Source: Verrucomicrobia bacterium SCGC AAA164-M04 (GTDB lineage: Bacteria > Verrucomicrobiota > Verrucomicrobiae > Verrucomicrobiales > Akkermansiaceae). From it: a stretch of 29,457 nt of DNA. Where the stretch lies: the NCBI GenBank assembly GCA_000383735.1, contig KB912125.1, positions 1-29,457 of the forward strand, in the 5' to 3' direction. The translations under genes and the position numbers were made by a program. The notes below the pieces were generated by a model that was not told the origin of the DNA, searched no databases, and saw only the letters and a list, made by a program, of their open reading frames with translations. Below, one piece after another: positions 1 through 8,508 of the stretch. How positions within the stretch are numbered: position 1 is the stretch's first letter; each line of letters begins with the position of its first letter.

Positions 1-95
1 AAGTTGCTGAGAAATTGCTGAGCGAAGATCCGAGTCTTAAACAAAACGTTCATCTTAAAACGTGGCTCCTAGGGCAGACTGAGGTTACAAATCAA
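1..95 (+). repeat. Left arm of 95-bp perfect inverted repeat
   Basis: Bases 1-95 are the exact reverse complement of bases 509-603 (paired coordinates sum to 604); I checked them base by base and saw no mismatch. Both arms hold the 3' end of recG. The arm starts at the first base of the window, so the repeat may extend further left. Confidence 0.97.
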
Positions 96-98
96 TAG
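1..98 (+). CDS. recG: recG 3' end, second copy (partial)
   Basis: Reading from base 3, this fragment encodes the last 31 residues of RecG (from VAEKLLSEDP to GQTEVTNQ) and then a TAG stop at 96-98. It matches the minus-strand recG copy exactly up to TNQ and runs off the left edge. It ends 10 bp before the 3' end of a gene on the opposite strand, an ordinary convergent arrangement. That makes this copy the likelier native recG terminus and the 509-603 copy the one altered by a junction. A real inverted duplication in the genome is the alternative. Confidence 0.8.
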   Translation, partial: VAEKLLSEDPSLKQNVHLKTWLLGQTEVTNQ

Positions 99-108
99 CC
101 TCGAAAAA

Positions 109-508
109 TCACTGATATCTTCTGGCTCGGATCGCGGTAATTTTCCATCTCTCTGTAAGTTCGAGGTCAAAGATAAGTTCCCATAATTCGCTTTTGCTCT
201 CGCGAAGGGGAGTTGTCATCGTGATTTCATCGATTCGTGTCAGTTGAGCTTTGTTGCCCACGAGCTGAAGGTCTTCCTCGCGCTTTGTGAATTTTCGTCT
301 AACCGTTATAGAGTGAAGTTGATCGACTCGATTACAGAGGCTTTTCAACGACATTTCTCTTGGTATCTCTAGATTGAATGGGAGCTCCGAGACTTTGAGG
401 GTAATAGGCTCTACGGTGGAAGCTTGGATGGCTTTGTGAACATCCTCACGGCTTCGGAGATTTGAGCTGTTATATTCGAGAGCGCCGATGAATTGATCGA
501 TAGTTCGG
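109..508 (-). CDS. Truncated unknown gene, C-terminal part
   Basis: The minus-strand frame is open from the fold-back junction (about 508) to a stop at 109 and gives about 130 residues. It begins near RTIDQFIGALEYN and ends ELTERWKITAIRARRYQ. I do not recognise the family. The first in-frame ATG is at 354 (81 residues to the stop), but the frame is open well upstream with coding-like composition, so the true start was probably cut away at the junction with recG. The mixture of charged residues and alternating hydrophobics suggests a soluble or periplasmic domain. In the presumed native arrangement this gene is convergent with recG, 10 bp apart. Confidence 0.55.
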
Positions 509-2518
509 TTGATTTGTAACCTCAGTCTGCCCTAGGAGCCACGTTTTAAGATGAACGTTTTGTTTAAGACTCGGATCTTCGCTCAGCAATTTCTCAGCAA
601 CTTCACGCGCTTCCCGAATGATGGATGTGTCTGACAAAAACTCTACAAACCGCAAGCCTCCCGTCCCGCTCTGTCGGGTTCCCAAAACCTCGCCTGGCCC
701 ACGCATTCTCAAATCTTCTTCCGCAATCTTGAATCCATCAACCGTTCCGGCCAAAATATTCAGTTTTTCAATTGCTTCCGGATTTTTTCCATCGGTGATG
801 AGAACACAATAGCTCTTGTGCTCTCCCCGACCAATCCGGCCGCGTAATTGGTGAAGCTGGGCCAGACCAAAACGCTCGGCATTAAAAATCACCATGATAT
901 TAGCATTGGGCACATCCACACCGACCTCGATTACGGTCGTCGAGACCAACACTTCCGTTTTACCGTCACGAAAACGAGTCATCACCGCCTCCTTCTCTTC
1001 GGATGGCATCTTGCCGTGAAGCAATTCGACTTCAAAGTGCTTAAATCGCTTCTGCCACTTTGGGTGTTCCTCAACAGCCGATGCTGCCTTTATAGATTTG
1101 CTCTCATCGACAAGCGGATAAACCAAATAGGCCTGACGCCCTTCTTCAAGTTGACCAATGAGAAAATTAGTCATTTCGGTGATCTTCGGTTTCACGCGAA
1201 CTCCGCTAATAATTTTACCCCTCCCAGCCGGTAACTCATCCAAGATTGAGACATCAAGATCACCGTAAATTGTTAAGGTCAAAGTTCTTGGAATTGGAGT
1301 TGCTGTCATAACCAACACATCGGGCATCACTCCCCGGTGGATAAGTTTCTCTCGCTGGGCTACACCGAACTTATGTTGTTCATCGATCACAATCAGCCCC
1401 AGATCATCAAAATCCACCTTATCGTAAAGCAGTGCATGAGTTCCAACTATAATCGGAGCTGCGCTCACATCTTCCCTCCGATCAGCCGTTGCTAAGCCCA
1501 CCTTTACACCAAGTGGCGAAAGCCATTTCGAAAAAGTAAGATGGTGTTGCTCTGCCAAAATTTGGGTTGGAGCCATCAAAACTGCCTGACAGCCAGAATC
1601 AACAGCAAGCAGCATCGCGCACATTGCCACGAAAGTCTTTCCACTCCCAACATCACCTTGCAGTAGTCGATTCATTGGTCGTTGAACCCGCATGTCTCTA
1701 ATGATCTCCTTAACACTTCTCTTTTGAGCATTAGTCAAATCGAAGGGTAGCGAATTATAAAACTCAGTGAGAAGCAACGTGCGTTTCCCAAGGATCCGCC
1801 CACTCAAATCTGCATGACGCGCCCTTCGCCAAACGACACGTAACTGCTGAAGGAAAAATTCTTCCTTTGCAAAATAACGCCGTGCCGCATCAGACTCCTT
1901 CAATTCCCCGGGAAAATGAACCTCACGAAAGGCTTCAATTCTAGGATAAGAAGGATCGATGTCATACACCGGAATTAAAGAATCACCATCAATCACCTCG
2001 AGCACCCGAAAAATAACCTCCCGTAATTTTCTCTGAGGAACACCACTCACGTTTTTGTAGATTGGAACAATACGCTCGAGATGAACGCTTCGGCCCTCTT
2101 CCGAAACAACCTCAAACTCCGGATGATCAATCACGACCTTCCCTCCACTCTCCTTTGGCTTTCCATAAAGCACGACCTCGTGCCCCGCCGCTATAATTTT
2201 ATGGAGAAAAGGCATCTTAAACCAACGGCATGTGACCTGAGAAAAACCTCCCCCGGCATGATCCTCGACGACAGCCTCATAAAATCCCTTACCACCAAAA
2301 CCTTTGCGTTGGGTATCGATTACCAAACCCCTTAGACAAACCGAACCACCACCTGCCTGAGCCGGAAAGGCATCGAAACGACGTCGATCCTCATATCGTT
2401 TGGGGAGCCAGTCAATCAGGTCCGAAAATCTTTCAATTCCGGCGACCCTTAGTGCCTCGACTTCCTGAGCACGAATGCCCGATAGCGATTGAAGCGAATC
2501 ATTCGCATTCATTTTCAT
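470..2518 (-). CDS. recG: ATP-dependent DNA helicase RecG
   Basis: RecG remodels stalled replication forks and branched recombination intermediates in the cytoplasm. The 682-residue product is close to the usual 680-700. An N-terminal wedge/OB region covers about residues 1-230. Helicase motifs follow in order: Walker A GDVGSGKT (about 289-296), DEQH (about 379-382), TATPIPRT (about 405-412), the VSTTVIEVGVDVP segment and QLRGRIGRG, with RGPGEVLGTRQSG near the C-terminus. The ATG at 2518 lies inside the end of recJ (20-bp overlap), so the two are translationally coupled; an ATG at 2512 is also possible. The last 12 residues, PNYRSIHRRSRI, lie beyond the inverted-repeat junction and are probably not native: the other copy of this end stops right after TNQ. 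RecG identity is secure; only the extreme C-terminus is doubtful. Confidence 0.96.
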   Translation of the reverse strand: MKMNANDSLQSLSGIRAQEVEALRVAGIERFSDLIDWLPKRYEDRRRFDAFPAQAGGGSVCLRGLVIDTQRKGFGGKGFYEAVVEDHAGGGFSQVTCRWFKMPFLHKIIAAGHEVVLYGKPKESGGKVVIDHPEFEVVSEEGRSVHLERIVPIYKNVSGVPQRKLREVIFRVLEVIDGDSLIPVYDIDPSYPRIEAFREVHFPGELKESDAARRYFAKEEFFLQQLRVVWRRARHADLSGRILGKRTLLLTEFYNSLPFDLTNAQKRSVKEIIRDMRVQRPMNRLLQGDVGSGKTFVAMCAMLLAVDSGCQAVLMAPTQILAEQHHLTFSKWLSPLGVKVGLATADRREDVSAAPIIVGTHALLYDKVDFDDLGLIVIDEQHKFGVAQREKLIHRGVMPDVLVMTATPIPRTLTLTIYGDLDVSILDELPAGRGKIISGVRVKPKITEMTNFLIGQLEEGRQAYLVYPLVDESKSIKAASAVEEHPKWQKRFKHFEVELLHGKMPSEEKEAVMTRFRDGKTEVLVSTTVIEVGVDVPNANIMVIFNAERFGLAQLHQLRGRIGRGEHKSYCVLITDGKNPEAIEKLNILAGTVDGFKIAEEDLRMRGPGEVLGTRQSGTGGLRFVEFLSDTSIIREAREVAEKLLSEDPSLKQNVHLKTWLLGQTEVTNQPNYRSIHRRSRI
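509..603 (-). repeat. Right arm of 95-bp perfect inverted repeat
   Basis: This is the partner of bases 1-95 and lies inside the 3' end of the full-length recG. Identity stops at 508/509: the left copy continues into a TAG stop, while this copy continues into unrelated coding sequence. The spacer between the arms is 413 bp. Confidence 0.97.
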
Positions 2519-4211
2519 TTCCGGCCGCAGCCCTCACATTTTGGATACTAACTTGCACGCTCACCCGACCACGAAAAACATTTCGATCAACTGCAAATGC
2601 TATATCCCAAGGAGGGTCCGGCAACTCGTTGGCTCCCCCCCCGAAGAAAATGGCATCATGCTCATCATAACCCTGACGCAGGGATAGGCGCAGATGGTTG
2701 TTCTTCAAACGCCTCGGCGGCTCGGTGAGCCAAACATTACGAGCCATAAAAACCGGCTGAGGATTTGAACTTCCGAATGGCTGCAAGAGCTCGTAGCTCG
2801 CCAGAAAATCGAGAGAGAGTTCCCCGAGCTCAACTTCGGCATCAACATGCACCTTGGCTTCGAGGTCTTTTCCACCGCAAGTTTCATTCACAAATTTGAC
2901 GAAGCCCTCGCGGAAAACATCGATCCGATCCTCATGGATACTCAAACCAGCTGCCATATGATGGCCTCCCCCTGCGATCAGATGCTCTCGACACGATCCG
3001 ATTGCCTCAACTAATGAAATCCCCGCAATACTTCGACCGCTTCCTTTCCCTATACCATTTTTATCGATCGAAATCACAAAGGCGGGTTTATGATACAGCC
3101 GCATCAAGCGAGAGGCAACGATTCCAACGACTCCAGCGTGCCATGATCGCGAACCAACAACGATAACCGGATCATTGGAACCATCTTTTAACATCGCCAT
3201 CGCCTCTGCAAAAATTGCTTGCTCTAACTGTTGACGGTTTCGATTAAAATTCTCCAGCTCGTCAGCCAACTCGAGAGCCTTGTTTGAGCAATCCGTCATT
3301 AGAATCGCGAGAGCTTGCTCCGGTTGGTCCATCCGTCCGGCAGCATTCAATCTAGGTCCGATCCGAAAACCAATATCAGAACTACTCAATCTCCCCTCAG
3401 CCCCGGTAAGTTTTAAGAGCGCTCGGAGTCCCGGCCGGACCGAATTCTCCAGTCTCCGTAGCCCATGCCTTACGATGAGTCGGTTTTCATCCACTAAAGG
3501 AACGATATCCGAAATAGTTGCGACCGCCACCAGATCGAGCACTGATTTAAGATCAAATTTATCAAGCGGCCTCCTCTTTAATAACGCATGTGCCAGCTTA
3601 AAAACGACACCCGCTGCGCAAAGATATTCGTGAGAATGTTTCGAGGCTTTTGGATTAACCAAGGCAACACAATCGGGTCGCCCATCAGGACCAATCTCGT
3701 GATGATCAACGACAACGGTATCAACCCCTTTGCTCTTAAGGATCGCGATCGCCTCGTTCGAGACCGTTCCACAATCGACCGAAATCATAAGGTCAGGCTT
3801 ACCGCATTCATTCAGGCAACGTTCTAGCCCCCCCTCGCTCAAGCCATATCCCTCGCTACTCCGCCGAGGAATAAACGAAGCTGGTTTCAAACCATACGCT
3901 TCGAGTGTTTTACAAAGCACTGCAATTGAACTCACCCCATCAACATCGTAATCTCCGTATACGCAAACGCGTTCATCTTTATCAACCGCATGCAAGATAC
4001 GCTCAACAGCAAGATTGATCTCCGGAATCTCAAAAGGATCAGTTAACTCAGCAAGACGTGGTCGTAGAAATCGTTCAACCTCATCGTGATGAACCCCCCT
4101 TTGCGCGAGCAACCGACCAAGAATACCCGGCATTCCCTCCGGAACCAGATCTTGCCAACCCTCGGGTGCTTCGCGGATGACCCACTGCACCTGCTTTTTT
4201 TCCTGGCTCAA
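2499..4211 (-). CDS. recJ: Single-stranded-DNA exonuclease RecJ
   Basis: RecJ is a 5'-3' ssDNA exonuclease of recombination and mismatch repair. The product is 570 residues (E. coli RecJ 577). DHH-family metal motifs are visible: DYDVDG at about 87-92, VDCGT at about 145-149 and DHH at about 169-171. RIGPRLNAAGRM is near 283-294, and the DHHA1 motif GGGHHMAAG is at about 414-422, followed by the C-terminal OB region. The start is a TTG at 4209-4211: tandem in-frame stops (TAG TAG, 4215-4220) lie directly upstream and no ATG fits. A GTG at codon 8 is the alternative. An AAGGAG sequence lies about 14 nt upstream of the TTG, within the end of the preceding ORF. recG overlaps the 3' end, so repair genes are grouped here. 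Confidence 0.95.
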   Translation of the reverse strand: MSQEKKQVQWVIREAPEGWQDLVPEGMPGILGRLLAQRGVHHDEVERFLRPRLAELTDPFEIPEINLAVERILHAVDKDERVCVYGDYDVDGVSSIAVLCKTLEAYGLKPASFIPRRSSEGYGLSEGGLERCLNECGKPDLMISVDCGTVSNEAIAILKSKGVDTVVVDHHEIGPDGRPDCVALVNPKASKHSHEYLCAAGVVFKLAHALLKRRPLDKFDLKSVLDLVAVATISDIVPLVDENRLIVRHGLRRLENSVRPGLRALLKLTGAEGRLSSSDIGFRIGPRLNAAGRMDQPEQALAILMTDCSNKALELADELENFNRNRQQLEQAIFAEAMAMLKDGSNDPVIVVGSRSWHAGVVGIVASRLMRLYHKPAFVISIDKNGIGKGSGRSIAGISLVEAIGSCREHLIAGGGHHMAAGLSIHEDRIDVFREGFVKFVNETCGGKDLEAKVHVDAEVELGELSLDFLASYELLQPFGSSNPQPVFMARNVWLTEPPRRLKNNHLRLSLRQGYDEHDAIFFGGGANELPDPPWDIAFAVDRNVFRGRVSVQVSIQNVRAAAGNENECE

Positions 4212-4217
4212 GTTCTA

Positions 4218-4454
4218 CTAGGATTCTCCTTTTGAGATCGAAAATCGCTCCCCCTTTTTAACCTTGAGGAGGCCATCTTTAACCACGCCCTCACTGACGC
4301 CAAAAAAGTAAAAAAGCCCAATCATCTTGATCTCAGAGTCTAGAGTCCTGACTTCAGGTGTCAAAAATGGAGGTGGGTCTTCAGCCCCGGACGCCAATGA
4401 CCCCAAGACGACCATCGGGATCCAAAACCGGATCAGGTGAATATTCAATCTCAT
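4218..4454 (-). CDS. Small secreted-type hypothetical protein
   Basis: This 78-residue ORF has a hydrophobic N-terminus (about residues 8-23, WIPMVVLGSLASGA) that reads as a signal peptide with possible cleavage after SGA. A short proline-containing, then Lys/Gly-rich tail follows. I do not recognise the family. It ends with TAG immediately followed by a second TAG, and recJ starts 6 nt after its stop in the same frame, so the two are probably co-transcribed. No good Shine-Dalgarno precedes the ATG. A stray ORF is possible, but the signal-like N-terminus and close linkage to recJ favour a real gene. Confidence 0.55.
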   Translation of the reverse strand: MRLNIHLIRFWIPMVVLGSLASGAEDPPPFLTPEVRTLDSEIKMIGLFYFFGVSEGVVKDGLLKVKKGERFSISKGES

Positions 4455-4739
4455 GATGTAATACTGACAGCCGATTCGCCGGCCCGCAAGCGAAAGCCTC
4501 CAGACACTCTATTTGAATTTAGAAAACACCCCTCGTCTTCCTTTCTCAAATCAGAATCACGAACTGCAATAGCGCCCATTAAGGGAGATTTCGCTGTAAT
4601 CCCTTGGCTTAAATATCGCCCTATTAACCCTTATTCCTAAAAAAGTTGACGACAGCTACTCACGAGCCATCACTTCACGAATCTTCAAGAGTAATCTGAT
4701 AGATCGACGGATTGACCAACTTATTATAAAGACTATTCC
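4455..4739. promoter_or_regulatory. Divergent intergenic region
   Basis: These 285 bp separate the minus-strand recJ/recG unit from the plus-strand PSD1 gene and must hold both promoters. The right end is AT-rich, with a TATAAA at 4725-4730 only 9 nt before the ATG at 4740. If that is a -10 box, the PSD1 mRNA would have almost no leader. No matching -35 box at 16-18 bp is evident. I see no other gene or repeat here. Confidence 0.35.
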
Positions 4740-6995
4740 ATGGTTTTAAAATGCTCTCAAACGATTGTTTTCGCCAGCTTCCTTCTTATTAACTCGGTCC
4801 TCGGTGCAGAGAAGATTGATTTCGCCCGCGAAGTTCTGCCCATCCTCTCAGATAAGTGCTTCACGTGCCACGGACCGGATACCAAGAAGGCAAAAGATCT
4901 CCGGCTCGATAGCTACGAAGCTGCCACAAAAGATCGCAAGGGAATTCGTTCCATCGACCCAGATGATCTTGAGAACAGCGAACTGATTTTTCGAATCCAC
5001 GATGAGGATGATCCCATGCCACCTGAGGACGATGGCAAACCTTTGACAGCAGAAGAAAAGGAAATTCTCACCCTCTGGGTAAAGCAAGGCGGAGAATACG
5101 CCCCTCACTGGGCCTTTGTTGTTCCGAAAAAAAGCAAGGATGCCCCGGGAGAGAAGGTGATCGATTTCTTTATCGAGAGAAAATTAGAAACCAACAAGCC
5201 CTCTATTTCGCTGGCAAAAGAGGCTTCACAAGAAATTCTCGCTCGTCGCGCCGCCTTGGTCGTGACTGGACTTCCTCCACAACCTGCCCTTCTCAAAACT
5301 TTTCTCGCCGATAAATCTCCTGATTCATACGAGCGATTCGTCGACAAACTCCTTGCTTCTCCAAGATACGGTGAACATCAGGCGCGCTACTGGCTAGATG
5401 CCATTCGCTACGGTGACACTCATGGTCTTCACCTAGATAATAAACGAGGTATTTATCCCTATCGAGATTGGGTTGTTCGCGCCTTTAATAAAAACCTTCC
5501 AATCAACGATTTTATCACTTGGCAAATCGCTGGTGATCTTCTTCCAAATCCAACAATCACCCAAAAAATCGCGACTGGTTACGTTCGCATGAACCCGACC
5601 ACCTCAGAAGGAGGGGCAATCCCCGATGAGTTTCAGGCAAAGAACAACTTTGATCGAACCGAGACCCTTGGAACAGTGATGCTGGGCATGACTATGTCAT
5701 GCGCGAGATGCCATACTCACAAATACGATCCGATCACTCACAAAGAATACTTTAGCCTCCTGGCGTTCTTCAACAGCACTGCAGAAAACCCACTTGACGG
5801 TAATAAATACGATCATGGCCCCGCTATGAAAGCCCCAGCTAACCCAAAAGAGTGGGAAGCTTTAGCATCGTCTGACGGTAAAGATCAAGATACCATCAAA
5901 TCATTTTCGACAACCACCTTGATCGCACAAGAGTTACCAAAACCAAGGGTGACAAAAATTTTAGAACGGGGCGAATACCACAGCCCCATTGGCGAAGCCC
6001 TCACGCCGGACGTTCCGGCGGCCATGGGAAGTTTCCCTAAAGACGCTCCTCGCAATCGCTTGGGTCTCGCTCAATGGCTTACGGCAGATACCCAGCCACT
6101 TGTGACAAGAGTCCTTATAAACCGCATATGGCAAAGGGTATTTGGATATGGTTTGGTTCGGACACCGGAAGATTTTGGACTTCAAGGAGAGCAAGCAACT
6201 CACCCTGAATTACTCGATTGGCTGGCTGTGGAATTCCGTGAAAAGGGGTGGAACCAAAAGCACATCCTTCGACTCTTAGTGACAAGCCAAACCTTCAAAC
6301 AAAGCTCTCAATTCCGAACGGATCTTGATGACCCAAAAAACCGTCTCCTTGCCCGTGGTCCAGCTTTCAGGCTTGATGCCGAAGTGATTCGCGACATCGG
6401 CCTTTGGTCTAGCGGACTTCTCGATCCCACGATGGGCGGAGAAGGTGTGAAACCCTATCAACCAGCAGGACTTTGGAAGGCTCTGATGCATCCTGCTAGT
6501 AACACTAAAAACTATGTCCAAGATAAAGGTGAGAAACTCTATCGGCGTAGCCTATACGTCTATTGGAAACGCACGAGTCCGCATCCCATGATGACTCTTT
6601 TTGATGCTCCTAACCGTGAATCTAGCTGTGTGAAGCGCTCTCGTAGCAGCACGGCACTACAGTCGCTAGCGCTCCTCAATGAGACCCAGCGGGTCGAAAT
6701 GGCCCGCAAGCTTGCTGAGAGGCTTATTAAATCCTCTCCGGATGACAAATCACGACTTGATCACCTCTATCAAATCCTTGCCTGCCGCCCTTCCCTACCC
6801 CGAGAAAGTAAAGCCTGCCTTGATCTTCTTGCCACCATGAAGAAGCGATATGCATCATCCACAGAGGAAGCTAATGCTCTACTTTCGACCGGAGAAGCCC
6901 CAATAAACTCCGAGCTAAATCCTGCCGAACTTGCCGCTTGGACCCAAGTCGCCACGACGGTCCTTGCCACCGACGTAGCCCTCTCCCTCTTTTAA
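4740..6995 (+). CDS. PSCyt1-DUF1549-DUF1553 ('PSD1') secreted protein
   Basis: This is a 751-residue exported protein of a type common in Planctomycetota and Verrucomicrobiota. A signal peptide (about 1-23) is followed by a PSCyt1 cytochrome-like domain with haem c motif CFTCH at 40-44 and a likely Met ligand in PMPPED near 93. The DUF1549 domain (about 140-345) ends with a second CXXCH, CARCH at 321-325. The DUF1553 domain (about 430-690) starts around TRVLINRIWQRVFGYGLV and carries the usual ALLNE segment. The biochemical role is not established; the family often sits beside DUF1501 proteins and, in other genomes, sulfatases, so a part in polymer breakdown or envelope electron transfer is an inference. 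The region between the two DUFs is shorter than in many relatives. The DUF1501 gene follows after 19 bp, so the two form an operon. Confidence 0.9.
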   Translation: MVLKCSQTIVFASFLLINSVLGAEKIDFAREVLPILSDKCFTCHGPDTKKAKDLRLDSYEAATKDRKGIRSIDPDDLENSELIFRIHDEDDPMPPEDDGKPLTAEEKEILTLWVKQGGEYAPHWAFVVPKKSKDAPGEKVIDFFIERKLETNKPSISLAKEASQEILARRAALVVTGLPPQPALLKTFLADKSPDSYERFVDKLLASPRYGEHQARYWLDAIRYGDTHGLHLDNKRGIYPYRDWVVRAFNKNLPINDFITWQIAGDLLPNPTITQKIATGYVRMNPTTSEGGAIPDEFQAKNNFDRTETLGTVMLGMTMSCARCHTHKYDPITHKEYFSLLAFFNSTAENPLDGNKYDHGPAMKAPANPKEWEALASSDGKDQDTIKSFSTTTLIAQELPKPRVTKILERGEYHSPIGEALTPDVPAAMGSFPKDAPRNRLGLAQWLTADTQPLVTRVLINRIWQRVFGYGLVRTPEDFGLQGEQATHPELLDWLAVEFREKGWNQKHILRLLVTSQTFKQSSQFRTDLDDPKNRLLARGPAFRLDAEVIRDIGLWSSGLLDPTMGGEGVKPYQPAGLWKALMHPASNTKNYVQDKGEKLYRRSLYVYWKRTSPHPMMTLFDAPNRESSCVKRSRSSTALQSLALLNETQRVEMARKLAERLIKSSPDDKSRLDHLYQILACRPSLPRESKACLDLLATMKKRYASSTEEANALLSTGEAPINSELNPAELAAWTQVATTVLATDVALSLF

Positions 6996-7014
6996 TTACG
7001 ACACCTTCAACCTC

Positions 7015-8508
7015 ATGAACTCCGCTTGCGAATTCGATCTTAACATGACCCGCCGTCAGCTCTTCGGACGAAGTGCCCTCGGCTTGGGCACGGCCACTAT
7101 GGCGCAATTGCTAGGGGCTGACCTTCTAGCTCAAAGTCCTGAGAGCCCAAATGGCTTACACCACCCCGCTAAGGCAAAACGTGTAATTTACCTCTTCATG
7201 AGTGGTGGCCCTAGCCAGCACGACATGTGGGATTACAAGCCAAAGATGAAGGAAATGTTTGGCAAGAACCTACCGGAGCACATTCGAGATGGTCAGCGTA
7301 TTACGGGAATGACCGCCCGACAGAAAAGCCTCCCCGTTTGTCCCTCGAAATACGAGTTCAAAAAGCATGACAATAACGATCAAGGAGTCTGGGTGAGCGA
7401 ACTTCTTCCGCACACCGCTAAGGTAGCCAAGGAGCTTTGTGTCATAAACAGCACCTTCACCGAGGCCATCAATCATGATCCCGCGGTCACTTATATTCAA
7501 ACTGGCAGCCAAATCCCCGGGCGCCCCAGCTTCGGCTCTTGGCTAAGCTATGGACTCGGCCGCATGAACGACGATCTCCCCGGCTATGTGGTGATGCATG
7601 CTAAGACCAATTTTGGTGAGCAAAGCCTCTTTAATCGTCTCTGGGGCCCAGGCTTTTTACCATCAGAACATCAGGGTGTCCTACTTCGAAGCCAAGGGGA
7701 TCCCGTTCTTTATCTCAACAATCCCAAAGGGGTTTCTCGAAGTGATCGCAGAGCCCAGCTAAACGCCCTCGCTGCGCTCAATGAGTCTCAGCACGATCGG
7801 TTTGGAGACCCCGAAGTTCTAGCCCGCATCAAACAACATGAGATGGCCTATCGCATGCAGACATCAGTCCCAGAGCTGATGGACCTTTCCAGCGAAAAGG
7901 AATCGACCTTCAAGCTCTATGGAGAAGAAGCACGTCAGGCGGGAAGCTTTGCCGCTTGCTGTCTCAATGCAAGGCGACTCGCTGAGCGTGGTGTTAGAAA
8001 TATTCAAATTTTCCATCGAGGTTGGGATGCACACGGAAATCTTCCCAAAGAACACGAATCACAATGTAAGGATATCGATCAAGCCTGCGCCGCACTGATC
8101 ACTGACCTCAAAGAGCGCGGGATGCTCGAAGACACTCTAGTGGTTTGGGGAGGAGAATTTGGACGAACTGCTTACTGTCAGGGGTCACTTAGCGAGAAAA
8201 ATTATGGAAGGGATCACCACCCGCGCTGCTTTACCACCTGGATGGCTGGAGGCGGAGTGAAACCAGGGATCACATATGGACGGAGTGATGATTATGGTTA
8301 CAACATAGCAGATGCCGATGGAAACCCGATCTTTCCACAACCAACCAAGGACCACTGGACTCCTGGCAGCGTGCATATTCATGACCTCAATGCCACGATC
8401 CTCCACTTACTCGGAATCGATCACCGCAAACTGACCTATCGATACCAGGGCCGGGACTTCCGCCTCACGGACATTCATGGCCACGTCATCAAAGATCTTC
8501 TCGCTTAA
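7015..8508 (+). CDS. DUF1501 protein (alkaline phosphatase superfamily fold), Tat-type signal
   Basis: This 497-residue DUF1501 family member has an N-terminal twin-arginine-like signal (TRRQLFGRSALGLGTA, about 12-27). Superfamily motifs that normally hold metal ligands are present: GGPSQHDMWDYKPK, RGWDAHGN, GGEFGRT and GRDHHPR, followed by GGGVKPG. DUF1501 proteins share the sulfatase/alkaline-phosphatase fold, but their substrate is unknown. It lies 19 bp downstream of the PSD1 gene and almost certainly shares its transcript. An ATG at 7045 would also keep the signal; 7015 is kept because relatives usually have residues before the RR. Its TAA shares bases with the stop of the convergent gene. 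Confidence 0.9.
   Translation: MNSACEFDLNMTRRQLFGRSALGLGTATMAQLLGADLLAQSPESPNGLHHPAKAKRVIYLFMSGGPSQHDMWDYKPKMKEMFGKNLPEHIRDGQRITGMTARQKSLPVCPSKYEFKKHDNNDQGVWVSELLPHTAKVAKELCVINSTFTEAINHDPAVTYIQTGSQIPGRPSFGSWLSYGLGRMNDDLPGYVVMHAKTNFGEQSLFNRLWGPGFLPSEHQGVLLRSQGDPVLYLNNPKGVSRSDRRAQLNALAALNESQHDRFGDPEVLARIKQHEMAYRMQTSVPELMDLSSEKESTFKLYGEEARQAGSFAACCLNARRLAERGVRNIQIFHRGWDAHGNLPKEHESQCKDIDQACAALITDLKERGMLEDTLVVWGGEFGRTAYCQGSLSEKNYGRDHHPRCFTTWMAGGGVKPGITYGRSDDYGYNIADADGNPIFPQPTKDHWTPGSVHIHDLNATILHLLGIDHRKLTYRYQGRDFRLTDIHGHVIKDLLA

Noticed and set aside
4711..4730. TTGACC and TATAAA before the PSD1 gene as a -35/-10 pair
   Set aside because: They are only 8 bp apart, far below the usual 16-18 bp; only the TATAAA is kept as a weak hint.
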